Assembly: GCA_036245805.1 (NCBI GenBank)
Contig: BTRK01000001.1
Span: forward strand, 248,001 to 312,000
DNA length: 64,000 nucleotides
Direction of reading: 5' to 3'
Source: Pristionchus mayeri
Lineage: Eukaryota > Nematoda > Chromadorea > Rhabditida > Neodiplogasteridae
Below, in pieces: positions 1 through 12,615 of this stretch. The translations under genes and the position numbers were made by a program. Positions within the stretch are counted from its first letter, which is position 1; every line of letters begins with the position of its first letter. The notes below the pieces were generated by a model. The model was given only the letters and a program-made list of their open reading frames with translations, was not told where the DNA came from and searched no databases.

Positions 1-158
1 TATTACAAATTTTTCGCACTTGCGTAGTGAAATTAAGTTTTTCCTGAAAATGTATTTGTCATTTGGTTTCGCTTTCACAATATTGACAATTGACGTAACT
101 TCCCAAATCACTTCTGGAGTGCTAAATATGGCAAATATCTTCCCCCTTCTCATCTGAG

Positions 159-368
159 CATTTGTTGCATTGGATGAGGAATTGGTTGATTATTTTAATG
201 ACTGGTAAATTATTGATTCAGAAAATGGATGGCCGTCGGTTGATGACATTCACTGAAGAAAAGCTCGCCAAAGATTTTCGTATCCACCCATACTGGGCAA
301 AGCGTATTTGGACGTTAGTCAAGTATTATGCAAGCAGAAAACTCATGACCTACGAATTTGACGAATAA
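159..368 (+). CDS. 3' terminal exon of a SAM-domain-like protein (gene truncated by left edge)
   Basis: An open exon begins after an AG acceptor (CTGAG at 154-158) and ends at TAA 366-368. The 69 encoded residues fit the pattern of a sterile alpha motif (SAM): a Trp-rich first helix (HWMRNWLI), then LLIQKMDGRRLMTFTEEKL, matching the family's 'F-x-x-x-x-I-D-G-x-x-L-x-x-L-T-E-E-x-L' core, then a helix HPYWAKRIWTLVKYY where the terminal SAM helix is expected. SAM domains mediate protein-protein or RNA contacts. The 5' exons lie left of the window. The preceding 158 bases are AT-rich and look intronic. The SAM assignment is by motif pattern only; a profile search was not possible. Confidence 0.5.
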   Translation, partial: HLLHWMRNWLIILMTGKLLIQKMDGRRLMTFTEEKLAKDFRIHPYWAKRIWTLVKYYASRKLMTYEFDE

Positions 369-806
369 AGATGCTTGGTATACATCAAATCATCGCTTTG
401 TCTTTGCGTCCATCTTGAATACCATCAACACGTTACGTCGAGTTGATAAAACGTATTGTATACACTGCCGCATATCATGCAATTGATCATCAGTGATGAA
501 TGCGCTTTATTCAAGTAAAGCATACAATTAAAAGCACCAAGACGATTAAATACAACTGAATCTCACAAACCTCTACCAGAATGCTCGATATGATCAAGAA
601 ATCGACGATTGAGAACAATCTGACCCGTGTTTATTAACGATTAGGGGTTATGGTTTTAGGAGTTAGGTACTGTGTCTTTTTAGCTACGGCCGGATGAGAA
701 TGCGTTGAGCATTCGATCAGTGCACGATCTACCAAGAATTTGCGCAAAATAAAGAGACAGTAGCTTATTTTCTCTATTAGGCAGGGGTGAGAAGAGGAGC
801 TAATAT
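369..806. other. Intergenic stretch
   Basis: Between the convergent 3' ends of the SAM-like gene and the secreted Thr-rich gene. I see no exon, long repeat or RNA gene here. Confidence 0.5.
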
Positions 807-3800
807 CTAGTCATAGTACATCGCGTAGTAGTCGCTTTCTTTTCTAAAGTTTTTGGGCGCTTGAGTTGAAGGGCCGGAAATGGTGATTCGCCTCATTGGC
901 CTCGCACTAGAGGGAGAGATGACCAACACCGGTGGCACGGTCATGACCGGTACCAGTACGGGTACCGGAACTATGGCTCTCGGTACCACGACAGGTACAA
1001 TGGGTCGTGGCGTGGTAGCCTTGGTTGTAGTGCTGGGCACCGTGGTAGTCGGGGTAGTCATCTTCGAAGAAGTGGGCATGATCTTGCTGGTCTCCATGAA
1101 GTTACCGCCGATGATTAGCATGTCCACGGGCTGGAATGTAAATGCATCACAATGTTTTTTTCCGAGTATTGGTATTCATCCAAATGAATCCAATTTGGGT
1201 CATAGATGAGAATTGGAAAAGAAGACGCTGAGAAGCAGCGCAAGACATTTGAGAAATTCTGAGGTAAAGACAGCGAAAAATCACCATCAAAGTCGATTTC
1301 AAGGTCGTCTTTGAGATCGGAATCTTCTCATCAATGACGACGATCTTCTCGATGACAGGAGGCATCGCATCGATGCTCTTCTCGAATGTTGTACCGTAGT
1401 CTTCCTGTAATTATAAGAGCTGTTTAAATCGCGTTGTTGTCTAGTGATTTCCATTCTGTAACGGAAGTTGCCATGCATGTGTGCATTATTTGTTGCAAAA
1501 CCCTACTTGATAGGAACTGAGATTTTTTGTATTTTCGTTAGATGGATAAAAGGCAACATTTGCACCTCTCAATAGCCGCATTTAAAAAAAAAAAAATCCA
1601 GTGAAACACACTGAAAATACTAACCTCATCAATGTTGAACTCGAAGTCGGGCAGAGGGATCTCGTCGCCCTTCTTCGGCAGGATCATCGGTGCTGCTGAA
1701 GTCGCTCGTGATGACGCTGTCGATGATGATGCAGAAGTTGATCTCGAAGACGTCGCAGTCGTTGTCGATGATGTCGAAGTCGTCGATGAATGCCTCATAG
1801 CAGTAGTTGAAGCAGTAGTCGCAGGTCTTTTTGACGTCGTTGAAAAGGCAGTGGTAGTCGTGGGTCTGGAACAGAATATTACTTTCATAACCAAATAATT
1901 TTATCTCATCTCATTGGGATTCATTCATCTCATCATACACTATCACTATCTGGTCAGACATGACAGATCGAACTCTAATTACCTCTGAGTTGTTGTCGTC
2001 ATCGTGGTCGAAGTTCTCGTCGTTGATGTCGTCGTCGTCGTGGGCTTCTTCGTGGGCAGTCCGAGGATGTCCCTGTCCTCGACCTCGAAGTCCTCGTCGA
2101 TGTTCGAGACGATCTGAATGCATTGTGTGCATGCACGACGTCACTTATGGTTGCATAGAAATCTGAAAACAATATGAATTCGCCTGCATAACTCTCGTCA
2201 ATGTTATCGAAGCTACTCAGTAGAATCATATGTATGCGCATACTGAAGCGATATAGATGTGCTTTAGCATTTTGGCTGATCTGAAGATTATGCAGAATGT
2301 CCAATACCTCCGAGTAGTAATCGCCCCCTGCTCCCTCTCCCTTCGCACCCTCATCGATGGAGAAGGAGGTCTCGGGCAGCTTGAAGGGGTCCTTATCGAT
2401 CTGAAAATATCTAGTGAGATATTCAGGGTGAGCAATACTTATCGATTTGATAAGGCGTTGAGCGTATTTAAAATGTTTTTATGTTTCTCTAAATTGTATC
2501 AATTGACTCAGTAGTTCTGTTCTTTTCATTCCGCAAAGAACATAACTACTGAGACAATTGATACAAAGTCTTCAAAAAATATAATAAAATAATAATATGG
2601 CTATACCTTGGCCATGCTGCTGAAGTCCGTACCGAAGTCACCGTCTTTGCTCGTAAGAGTCACTGAATTTAATTTGATCAGAAATTGAAGCATACATTGC
2701 TTACTGTATTCACCTTGAAGATCATAGATCAAACCTTGCACTTGGAAACGAACAATCACAAAATATCAGATGAATAAGGTTTGGTAAAAGTGGAGATCAG
2801 AGATCAATCATTACCTCCGTTCTCCTTATTAACCGCAGCCTTCGCGCCGCCCAAAGCGCTGCCCAGCATACCACTTAGACCGGCGCCTGAAACAAATCCA
2901 TTGTACGAATAAAATAAATTTAGGATGTGCTTCATATTTTACATTTCAATTACTGAGTCACCAAAAGGTGATTATTACATCACTCTCGTTGATGCAAACA
3001 TTACATAATTTCTAAATCAACCAACCAACGCCTCCGCCCACTCCTCCTCCAATAGCTGCAGCCTCGCCGCCGCCTCCTGACAATCCTGGAATGAGCGTTA
3101 TCATTTCACGAATCTCTTCAATTACAAGTTAGCGCTTTTCTCGTCGAGGATGCCTGTTCATAGACATGAAGAAGCCATATCCCTAGAAGCAGAAGCCATC
3201 TCTTAACAGACTGGTATCAATGCGCCTGCTAATGAATGCGTTATTACTTCATTCTACTCACCAGTGAATTGCGCAATCAGCTCGGGATTCGATAGCATCT
3301 TTCCCAGAATCTCCCAGCCCTTGGGATCCTGCATCAGCTGGAGGGCCGTCTGAAAAATCGAGTCTATTCCGTTTTTTTTAATTAGTTAGGTTTCAATTTC
3401 TCAAATATTGCGCAGAATTGAGTATTCCTGTGAGAAAAAATCACTCATGATTAAAATCAACGATTCAGATTTCATGCCGGTGCTTGATCAATACAGACTG
3501 AAGCGTGGTATTTTTGACACGACCACCTAAACACACCTGGAAGTTGGAGAAGAAGTCGGATCGCCTGAACTCGTCGATGGCCTTGTAAATGTCACCACAC
3601 GATAGTCGATTGCAGATTCCAAGGAACTGTAGATTTCGTTTTTTTTTAAACAATAACACGAAACAATAACATTTAACAATAACAACAACAACAACAATAA
3701 TAATAAACCTCGGGCAATTCCGGTCCCGGTTCTCCGAATTCGTTCTTCTTCTGGCTACCCATCAACAGCGCATCGAACACCTTGCCGAAGTCCATGTCTG

Positions 3801-5567
3801 CAAAAGCAAATATCTTTTTGCATTTATACACGTTCGTCAAAGGAAGAAGTGGATTCACAAGAATGAGCATTGACTCTCCCCACATCACACACCCTCTCGC
3901 CGGCTAGAGAAGGCGAGAGATCATAAGATTTGGAGAGAGTCAGACGATTACTCGCAAGAATGATTCATTTCTGCTTTTTCTTTCACATGTCTCACATGGG
4001 AGAGATAACACAAAATGATGAGAATCGTTTTCTCGAGAATCATCAACAGAGCTACTCTCAGCCTAAAGACTTCCTATTCATCGATGATTTCCCATGCCTC
4101 TGTAATCATTACATAGCCTATCATCCTACCTTTAATTTTTGCATTTCCCGGATCAGCTTGAGTCGCCCTCCTCGCTGCCTCGGCCATGGTCGCCTGATCA
4201 TTCTGTCTCTTCGCATCCATAACTTGGAAGACATTCGTCAGCACGCCTGAGGTGATCTTGTTATTGTTGTTGTTATTATTATTATTATTACAGTATTACA
4301 TGGTTGTTGTTTTTGTTTTTGTTGAACAAGGCAAAAGCGCTCACCCTTCTCTCCGAAGAGCAGCTGCGTGAAGCCCTCGTCGTGGATCGACTTTTGATGA
4401 CCACCGGCACTCATGGGAGCAATGATAGCACCTGGAAATTTGTATTTCCCAACTACTCAATTATTTTTTTTGCTTAGATCAGGAACAACGGGTACTTACC
4501 TAAAAAACAGTTCAGTGACTACAGCATCGTAGACGAGAAACAGTTTTCCTAACGTGCCTATTACGGTATTTTTCGTGCAAACTCACCGCTGGGTACACTT
4601 TCAATAGCGTCATCGTGTGATAGGGAAGCCTCGAAATTGCGCGCGGCCTCGGGCATATCCGCCTGAGGAACGTACTGACGAGTGGCGAAGATCTGAATTT
4701 TGGTTTAGATTTTAATTTAGTTTTTTTCTTCATTTTCTTATTGTCCTTTGACACATTCCATATATTTTATAAATGAAAACATTACTATTAGATTAGTATC
4801 GATTTTTTGAATGTTTACTTGCTCAAAATACGTTAATCCCTCACCTTCTTCGGTTCGTCCTTCTGCGGCGCAGCTACACCGCCGATGTACTGAATAAACT
4901 TCTGGAAAAAGGTCGACTTGGTGAGCGCCGAGAGGATATCCATGAATGTGCCTGAAATTGTTGTTATGATGCCTCGAATTACTTTACATCCCGGAATTCC
5001 TAGATTATCATATTTTTATGATCGCGATGGAAAGATGGCGTAAGAACATCCCTTGGTCCGTGCTGGTGGCATACAATGACCGAAGAATAGACATATTCTC
5101 ATCTGCTGTTAATTACCGGACGCGATAAATTGAACTGAATTGAAAAGGACTATATGTACCAAGCACTGATCTCCATGATCGTGCTTGAAATTGTTATTTT
5201 TTGTGTTGAAGGATTTTCCAAATGAGTTGGCCACTTACCACCAGGCGGCGCATCTGGAGCCTTGCCGGCATTCGGATCTGCGAGTGTGAAGGCCAGTCTG
5301 CCGACGGATTTGTCCGCGGTGTTTTCAGCTACTCGTGAACCTAAATAGTAGACTTGAAAATTTGGGATATATTGCACGATCCTTTTTTCAATTCAATTGA
5401 GTTTCAGCACTACTTCAGAAGACAATTCATTTTGAGCTTGCAATTCCTCTATCGTTATGGTTTCCAAAAAATACAACAACAAACTCACTTTCACTCGTTG
5501 GGAACGCTGAGATGCTGCTGATGAGTGAAATCGAAGCAACAACGAGCAAGGACGTACCCACGTGCAT
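807..5567 (-). CDS. Secreted Thr-rich (mucin-like) protein, 18 exons, about 662 aa
   Basis: Exons in transcript order: 5567-5489, 5340-5239, 4951-4845, 4692-4587, 4431-4345, 4246-4130, 3797-3709, 3626-3537, 3349-3262, 3085-3026, 2886-2815, 2740-2714, 2662-2607, 2400-2308, 2113-1983, 1865-1625, 1404-1285, 1130-807 (stop TAG). All phases join without a stop. The start ATG directly follows TTCAG, as expected for a trans-spliced leader. Residues 1-22 are a signal peptide (MHVG, a hydrophobic run, then ISAFP). Next comes a helical region of about 260 residues (for example FLGICNRLSC and LQLMQDPKGWEIL), then a Gly/Ala-rich linker. Two Thr/Ser-rich tracts near residues 415-490 look like O-glycosylated mucin spacers and are bounded by acidic, Pro-containing segments. 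The C-terminus is Pro/Val/Thr-rich and ends YYAMYYD. No known family was recognised; a cuticle or extracellular-matrix role is a guess. The 27-nt exon 12 is the least certain. Confidence 0.72.
2491..2566. repeat. Short palindromic element in intron 13 of the Thr-rich gene
   Basis: A near-perfect inverted repeat: arms TTGTATCAATTG(A)CTCAGTAG... and its complement at about 2535-2566, separated by a few bases. It behaves as a small MITE or hairpin inside an intron. Confidence 0.6.
3870..3957. repeat. Hairpin MITE, GACTCTC family, in intron 6
   Basis: A palindrome with outer arms GACTCTCCCC... and ...GGAGAGAGTC around an inner pair CTCTCGCCGGC/GGCGAGAG. It belongs to the dispersed family also seen at 33160, 37819, 57094 and 58369. 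Confidence 0.6.
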
Positions 5568-5639
5568 CTGAATCCCAAACAAATGTACTTTGAATTCCAG
5601 AATCTAACAATAACAGCAACAAATTGGACGACTTTGTGC

Positions 5640-5890
5640 TTAAAGGAGGGGTAAAGGCAAACGCGCGCCCGGTTGAAATATGTTTCAATTAGAGGAGAAC
5701 ACTCTTCAAGTCGCGTGCTCTCTCGCTCGTTGCCTGAGCTTTCCCTGATTTGGCTCCCCGCCAACTAAAGATATCTCTGTTCGTAATGGAGATATCAATG
5801 TGAAAATTTCGGAGCTTATTATCGTTGGGGAGATTAGGCCGTGCATATGAAAGCTTCACGAATTGAATTTTCACTTTGCTCCTCCTTTAA
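5640..5890. mobile_element. TTAAAGGAGG-ended TIR element (copy C), 251 bp
   Basis: It starts TTAAAGGAGGGGTAAAGGC and ends GCTCCTCCTTTAA. Its inside is homologous, in the other orientation, to the element at 58538-58790 (shared CCGGTTGAAATATGTTTCAA and GATATCAATGTGAAAATT blocks). TTAA at both ends suggests a TTAA-targeting, piggyBac-like non-autonomous element. It lies 73 bp upstream of the start codon of the Thr-rich gene. Confidence 0.65.
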
Positions 5891-8800
5891 GGTCGTATAA
5901 TCATATATTTCACAATATTAACGGTCTTCAAAAACTAGCACAGACATCACTACAATCTCCTGCTCAAGGTCACACTAGCGGAAAACAAGATTAGATTCGG
6001 CATCTTCGGCACCAACAGGTATGCATGTTCAGCGGTATAATTGGAATGAGTCAGATGGCGCGGAATGAGTGGCAGCCAATAGACAAGTCAGCTCTAGGGG
6101 AACGGCTTGGCTTGCAAGAAAGAACATGCTCTCTTCATGCTGCGTGCTCTATCACCAGCTCTCTCGCTCTTGCAGTCTAAGCTCTGACTCTCCTCAATCT
6201 CTCTGCTCTCTCGCTCTGTCTGACCGACTAGAGAGCGTTCAGAATGAAGAGAGCACTGCCTAATTGTCAACAGCTAATAAACGAGAATTAATGCGAACAT
6301 GCACACGGTGTGAGCAGCAGAAAACGAGTAAGAATTGGAAGTGAGAGAAGAGGGAGAAGGGCCAATGGCACAGCGCGCACTTTCCCTCACTCTCTCCAAT
6401 CTTCATGCTCTCTAACTCTGTCTAATTGGTGATATAGTATTGAAAATGAAGAGAGCAGCGCTGTTCCACCGCGTTCAGCCTAGTGTGCCCCTGCGGGCAA
6501 TTGATTGGAAAGGGTGAGAAGAACATGATGATTTCATCAACATTAGGCGCCATCATCATAAGGCAATCTATGCAGTAGAGTTCATAAAGCAATTGTTTCC
6601 TCATTTCCACACTCTGAGCGATATGTGGAGAGATTGTGTTGAAAGAAGATATAATAATCCAAATTTCGAACTCTAATCTGCAAGAAAAGCGCGAGAAAGT
6701 TCAAGAAAGTGAGAATGCAATGCCTAAAGGAAGAATCCCGAGGATCGCTTGCGCTATTCGAGGTCGAGTTCAAGGCTTTGGAACAAAACGAGGATGGGGG
6801 GGGGGAGATGAGCGCGAGGAGAAGGATTGACCCAGCTGTCTCTTAGAGTAACCGTTGGTTGTTAGCGCGCACAAAAGGGTAATTGGAATGGATTGGGATC
6901 ACGCACTGGGTGAGTGAAAGGGCTACTCGACCTTTCACTTTCTGACCCGACTCGTAAATAAGTCTGCAAGTTTTGGTGAAGAAAGGGAAGGAGCTTGTGA
7001 GTGGTTTGGACCTCGTGAGTGCAGAGACTAATGATTACAATAAGCAAAAACCTTCGCGAAAGCCACGCATGATTGTTGCTTTCTCTTGGAAGTGTAATAA
7101 GGGAGGATAAGGTAGGAATGACTTCGAAAAAAAAGTGTCCCTTCATTCAGCGATTTAACCGGTGCGCAAGAACTCAAAATGAACAGACAAACTTCTTGCA
7201 AAACCACTCCTAGAATAGGGTGGATGGCCATTTAAAAAGTTACATTTGCTATTTTCGAAATTGCGCATCACGGGAACCCCAGACGAATTGGCGGTGGTAT
7301 TGTGGTAAAGCGAGTGATCCGCACTCATCATTACACATTTCACAATTATCGTCTCCAGGAGAGCATGGCAATGAGACAAATTGAGGGAACACCTACAAGA
7401 CCACCACTCTGAGAGATCTGTTGGGGAATCACGACAATGATTTCCCATGAGAGAACTCTGACACGATGAAGGTAAGCGAACCGCCCGCTCTCCTTACTTC
7501 GCACACTCCCTCGCCTCCTTATCTTCATGAAGGTAGCGGGTGAGACTCATTCGTCCTCTCTCAGGTACTGGTTAGCGTCTGGTATTACTCATTCACTTTG
7601 CGGGGTCACAAAGAAGAAGAAGCGAATTGGTTATACGGAGCGGTTGTAATGAACAGTATGAGTCAGATGGACGAGGTTGAGAGGAGAAGAAGGTTAGCGC
7701 CAGTGGTTTCCCCAAAATGAGCTTAAAGCAAAGCGATTGAAAGATTGTAATGAACAGTATGCGCCAGAAGGGAGATGCCATATGATAACACCAGTAGTTT
7801 CTCCAATGGAACCGATAGCGAGTCTTTTATACGGTTGTAATGAACAGAATGAGTCAGATGGACGAGGTTGTGCGACTATGAAGGTTTGCGCCAGAGGGTT
7901 CGACAAACGGAACCGAAATCGAGTTTGTTGTACAGTTCAGTGCACAACATGAGTCAGGAGGAGAAGCAATCGAAGAATGTTATATCTCCCTACTAAGGAC
8001 GCTTCTAGGGCCAGAAAGATGAGATATCGCACAGAATGAATAGGGCGGCCTTCAAGGCTAAAGAGAGCAACTGTGATCGAGCGCGAAAAATGGCAGCATT
8101 TAATAGCCTAAAGCGAGGTGCGCGGTGCAATTTTTAGGGTGACTCAGACCTCGAGAGATGATCGAGATTGCGGGGAAACTTGCAAGGTGAAAGTCGGGAT
8201 TTGGTAACCAAAAATAACTCTCGTCATTGTTTTCTTTTTCAAATCAGGTTTTTTTCTTTTTCAAATCAGGTTCGCAAAAGTAAGAGTGACATTTCAAGCG
8301 AAAACACACATGGTTTCGGCAACATCATAGTCAAGAACAATCCTAGATGCATCAATGTATGTTCAACTTTAAGAAGACGAAGACTGGAGCGATTCTTGAT
8401 CCATAGAAAGGAAAGCATAACAGGATGGATTCAAAACACGATTATGCAGAATGAAAGAAAGTTGGCGCCACGTGGAGCAAAGAACTTGACAATCGATTGA
8501 CTAGTCGCCATAGAACGATGGCACAGGAAGAAGGGACTTAGTCTCACTTTCATGAGATTGACTCTCTCCCATTGCCACGCTCGGTAAGCTACCATAGACA
8601 GAGGGAGAAATCTCTTCATCATCCATGCTCTGTAACATGTCTGACCGGCTAGAGAGCGTGTAGAATACATTTAACTAGAGTCTCTCCCTTCTCTCTCTCT
8701 CCTCCCCCCCTATTGGCACACTAGCTAATCTACCAGGGGAGAATGAGGGATGGCCTCACAAGCACTGAGTCTATTCATTATCCATGTTCTCTAGCTGATC

Positions 8801-9726
8801 AGAAAGATGAGATAGCACGCGGAATGAAGAGACGAAGAGTAGACAGAGCAGACAGACCAAGGCCTCTCATGCCATTCCCTCTCCCTGGCCTCCCTCCACT
8901 CCTCAGGGCCCCAGCTCTCTTTCAACCAGTTCACACACAGGCAATCTCTCACACACTCTTACGCGAAGGGAAGGAGATCCTACTAGTACTACCTGACAAA
9001 GGACAGAGGTCACTCTTGAATGGGATTATGAAATCTTATTAGGAAATTACTAATTGGAAATTGTTGTACTCCAATAATGCACTAAAAATCGAACGCTAAT
9101 CACTTATATGGCTTCCCTGAAACATATTTGAAAATATAACACAAATGCCACCGTGCGAGAACTCTAGAAGGGGATGCTACTAGTACTGCCTGGCAAAGGG
9201 CAGAGGTGCCTGGCAAACTGCCTGGCAAAGGGCAGAGGCTTAGATGGGATTTGCAATATGATTATCCTATTGGAAATTTGTTGTTGAATGTTCGGCAAAT
9301 GCACCAAATGCGCAAACGCTCTCAACAAAAATGTTCATATGATAGAACTCTAGAAGGTAGCCTACAAATAATGCCTGAAAAATGGCAGAGGTCACTCTTA
9401 AATGGGATTAGGAAGTGCGGGAATTGTGCGAGAAGTTGAGAATGATATCAGGATGGCGATCTTGACTACAGAACAACTCGAGTTGGGCACACATAACACA
9501 GTCGGTGTTCGAGAACAAAAATAATATGTTGTGTCACTTTCCTAGTTCTTCTCGGGAACATTTGAATCACAGTTTTGAATCACTCTATTCGACTCTCCAT
9601 TCTTAGTTAGCTTTCTCAGATCGGACCTGTGAGAGAGCACGTAGTATGAAAAGAGTGAGTTATTCACTGCGAAACCATCACTACTTCAATACGGGACCGT
9701 ACGCAATTGTGACCCGGAGATAAGAC
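5891..9726. other. Repeat-rich region without a supported gene
   Basis: Contains GAGAGAG-type palindromic repeats (about 6100-6260, 6360-6480, 8560-8670) and a diverged ~100-bp tandem repeat. About 9170-9240 and 9365-9400 repeat the phrase CTGGCAAAGGGCAGAGG. The open frames here are short, overlapping and low in coding character. Confidence 0.55.
7615..7960. repeat. Diverged tandem repeat, unit ~100 bp, 3-4 copies
   Basis: The phrase GGTTGTAATGAACAG(T/A)ATG(A)GTCAGATGGACG recurs near 7643, 7744 and 7831, with AGCGCCAGTGG or TTGCGCCAGAGG following each copy. The strings TTGTAATGAACAGTATG and TTTGCGCCAG anchor the units. Confidence 0.5.
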
Positions 9727-10733
9727 GTATGAAGCCGTTCGCCTAAGAATCAAACAATGTCCCAATGGGTCTGGCACAGCGATTTTTCGAAAATTTGAAA
9801 ATTGGGTTGCTCAAGGGTGCTGATCATCATGGTCAACTTCATTTTGCTTCAACTCGATCGGTTGGGCCAGGCTGCATGTAGGCTGCACCTAGATTTGTGT
9901 GCATAACTTCGGAACCGATTGAGCAATTTATTTGAAAATTGTACGGAAGAAAAATAAGATACCCGTGACCACGTCAAGCTTAAATTTGCATATTTAATTT
10001 TATGTAAACTTTCGATTCTTGAATATAAGGTAAAAGCCAAAAACGAGAACTACACCTTGAAATGCGCCGTGTTCTGAGGATCATTTTTCGTATACATAGT
10101 TGGGGGTTTCCGCTCATCGGTTTTTTGCTACATGTCCTGAACTGATTCATTCTCATGACACTGGACCGCTCAGGGCGCTCAGAGAGCGACGAATGAGAAT
10201 GTGTTTCACTCCCACTAGTTATTCTTGCTTTTACAGACTTCTCAAATAACAAGAGGGAGTAAAACACATTCTCATTCGTCGCTCTCTGCGCACCCTGAGC
10301 TGTCTAGTGTCATGAGAATGAATCAGTTCAGGACATGTAGCAAAAAAACCATGAGCGGAAACCCCCAACTGTGCATACGAAAAATGATCCTCAGAACACG
10401 GCGCATTTCACGGTGTAGTTCTCGTTTTTGGCTTTTACCTTATATTCAAGAATCGAATTTTCTTAAGTTTACATAAAATTAAATATGCAAATTTAAGCTT
10501 GGCATGGTCACAGGTATCTTATTTTTCTTACGTACAATTTTCAAATAAATTGCTCAATCGGTTCACACAAATCTAGGTGCAGCCTACAGCCTGGCCCAAC
10601 CAATCGAGTTGACGCAAAATGAAGTTGACCATGATGATCAGCACCCTTGAGAACCCCAATTCGCAAATTTTCGAAAAATCGATGTGCCAGACCCATTGGG
10701 ACATTGTTTGATTCTTAGGCGAACGGCTTCATA
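9727..10733. mobile_element. Fold-back element 1, arms ~485 bp
   Basis: The left arm 9727-10212 and right arm 10252-10733 are near-perfect reverse complements around a spacer of about 40 bp. The outer ends read GTATGAAGCCGTTCGCC and its complement. No transposase frame is present. The ends and the CTCAAGGGTGCTGAT block are shared with the fold-back at 35965-37019, so the two form one family. Confidence 0.8.
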
Positions 10734-12615
10734 TTTACTTCCGAAATTTCCGAAATTTCCAAACTTCATCGTTAGGAATCGTTTCTGGCGTAAAGGTTTC
10801 TAATGTCTCTAGTATTGTGAATAGGGCATGTGTAAATAGGCTAATATTGTGTAGAAAAAGGCAGACTCGATTCGTAATTTCGGGATCGTCCGAAAATTCG
10901 GAAGTAATTGAATAAGGACACAATTGACGACAGGAAATATCGAGCACCGCAGAAAGAAAACGTGCCATTTTTGGCAATTTCTTCCCTGACATTTGATCGC
11001 TATCTTTGACCGACGAAACTACATGATGGAGATGTAACAGATTTGTATTCAAATATGATCAGATGTGTGCGCTATGCCAAGGTCAACGGACGTAGGAAAT
11101 TATACTAAATTTATCTAGGAAGAAATAATTGGATCATCTTATGCAGAAACTAGAATTGGACGATGTTGCTGTTATGATCCATGATATGTAGAAATGTTCA
11201 CGATTGGCACACGACTTAGGGTATCTGTACTTTTTTTCTTAATTTCTTGTACTCGATCTTTCTCTCTCTGACCATCGTTTGTTGAGTAAGAAAAAACACA
11301 TGATGTATTGAAACATCAAAGGAGACGTGTTTGTGGCCGTAAAATGTGGATATTATTGATGTGGTGCTAAAATAACTGCACAAATCGGCGCTTTACATAG
11401 TTTTACAACAGATGATTATGCTATCTTCGGCAAAGACCAGATCTTTGCAGTGTTTTTAACATCGCATTTGGGCAACTACCCTCGAGTAACTGCACTATCT
11501 TGGAAGAATGCACTATCTTGGAAGATTGTATGGCATGTGCGCAAAATTTGTGCACGTCTAAGGATTGTGTGATGGAAATGTCGAGAAATTCCATGATCAA
11601 GAGTGAAGGGTAATCGCATTTCTTCTCGTGTAAAGTTGTGCGCAACGTGATCTCAGATCTGTAAGGGAGAAGGCGAGGCATATCCTCAAAAGGAGCGGAT
11701 AAAAGTGAAATCTGATCGTCATTCCTTATCAGACCTGCGTGAAAGAACGCAGGGTGAAAAGTGGCAAACCTTTGACATCCCTACTCTGAACAGTTGTGTA
11801 TGCTAGCTCGTTGCAAAGAGCAAGACAAATTGTAGAAGAAAATAGGCGCGAACAAACATGTAAAATCTCGGAATTGTCAAATTACTTGGGATGGCTATCT
11901 TTATCCCTGCCTGCGAGCTATGTCTATCTGTCGAGAATTCAGGGAAGAAAGGGTCTTTTGATCAGGCGCAAAGGACAAGGCCAGCGGAAGAGGAACTGCG
12001 AATTCCGGTAATGCTTGTGCAAGGATGGAGTGATTTCAAGGAAAAGAGCAGTTAGAAGAGAGTAGGAAGCGGACTGAGCACATTTGATGGTCCACTGCGA
12101 TCTTTTAGAGGGAGATTCAAATACAAAGACGATGAGCCGATGGAGCATCAAACGTTTCATTACAGCATTTCGTTTGCCTTTTCTTTCCATTTCATCACAA
12201 CTTCTTTACGTTGATAAACAATCTTCATTTCGCAGGAAATTCCAATAAAAACAACAGAAATGCATGAGTTTCACGGTCATTCGTGGCAGTAAAGCTATTC
12301 GGACAACAATGCGTGGTAAAACATGGGCGAAAGATCAGAGTGAAAAATGCGACAAGACTAACTTTGGTACAAATGAGCTAGTAAATATCACGGGTATAAA
12401 TACGATTATCGACTAACCGATTAATAAGAACCATAATTACATATCAGAGCCGATGTTTCCAATGTAAACGTTGAGAGCTGACTGTGATTGGGCGGAGTTG
12501 AGATTTGTCTGCAAGTAAATTTACATATCCTGGGAGTAAAAACACGCACAAATGTAGATAATCTGAATCGTTCGATTAGTTTAAAACTTAAACGATCCAA
12601 GATAATTTTCATATT
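10734..12615. other. Region without a confident gene
   Basis: Minus-strand frames at 10735-11052 and 11421-11681 are open. The first has a moderately protein-like composition (EFSDDPEITNRVCLFLHN), but I could not find consistent splice sites or a start context, so neither is called. Confidence 0.4.

Noticed and set aside
880..1209. Plus-strand frame over the last exon of the Thr-rich gene
   Set aside because: It is the antisense shadow of the Pro/Val/Thr-coding exon at 807-1130.
10735..11052. 105-codon minus-strand frame next to fold-back 1
   Set aside because: Composition is somewhat protein-like, but no consistent splice chain or homologous feature was found.
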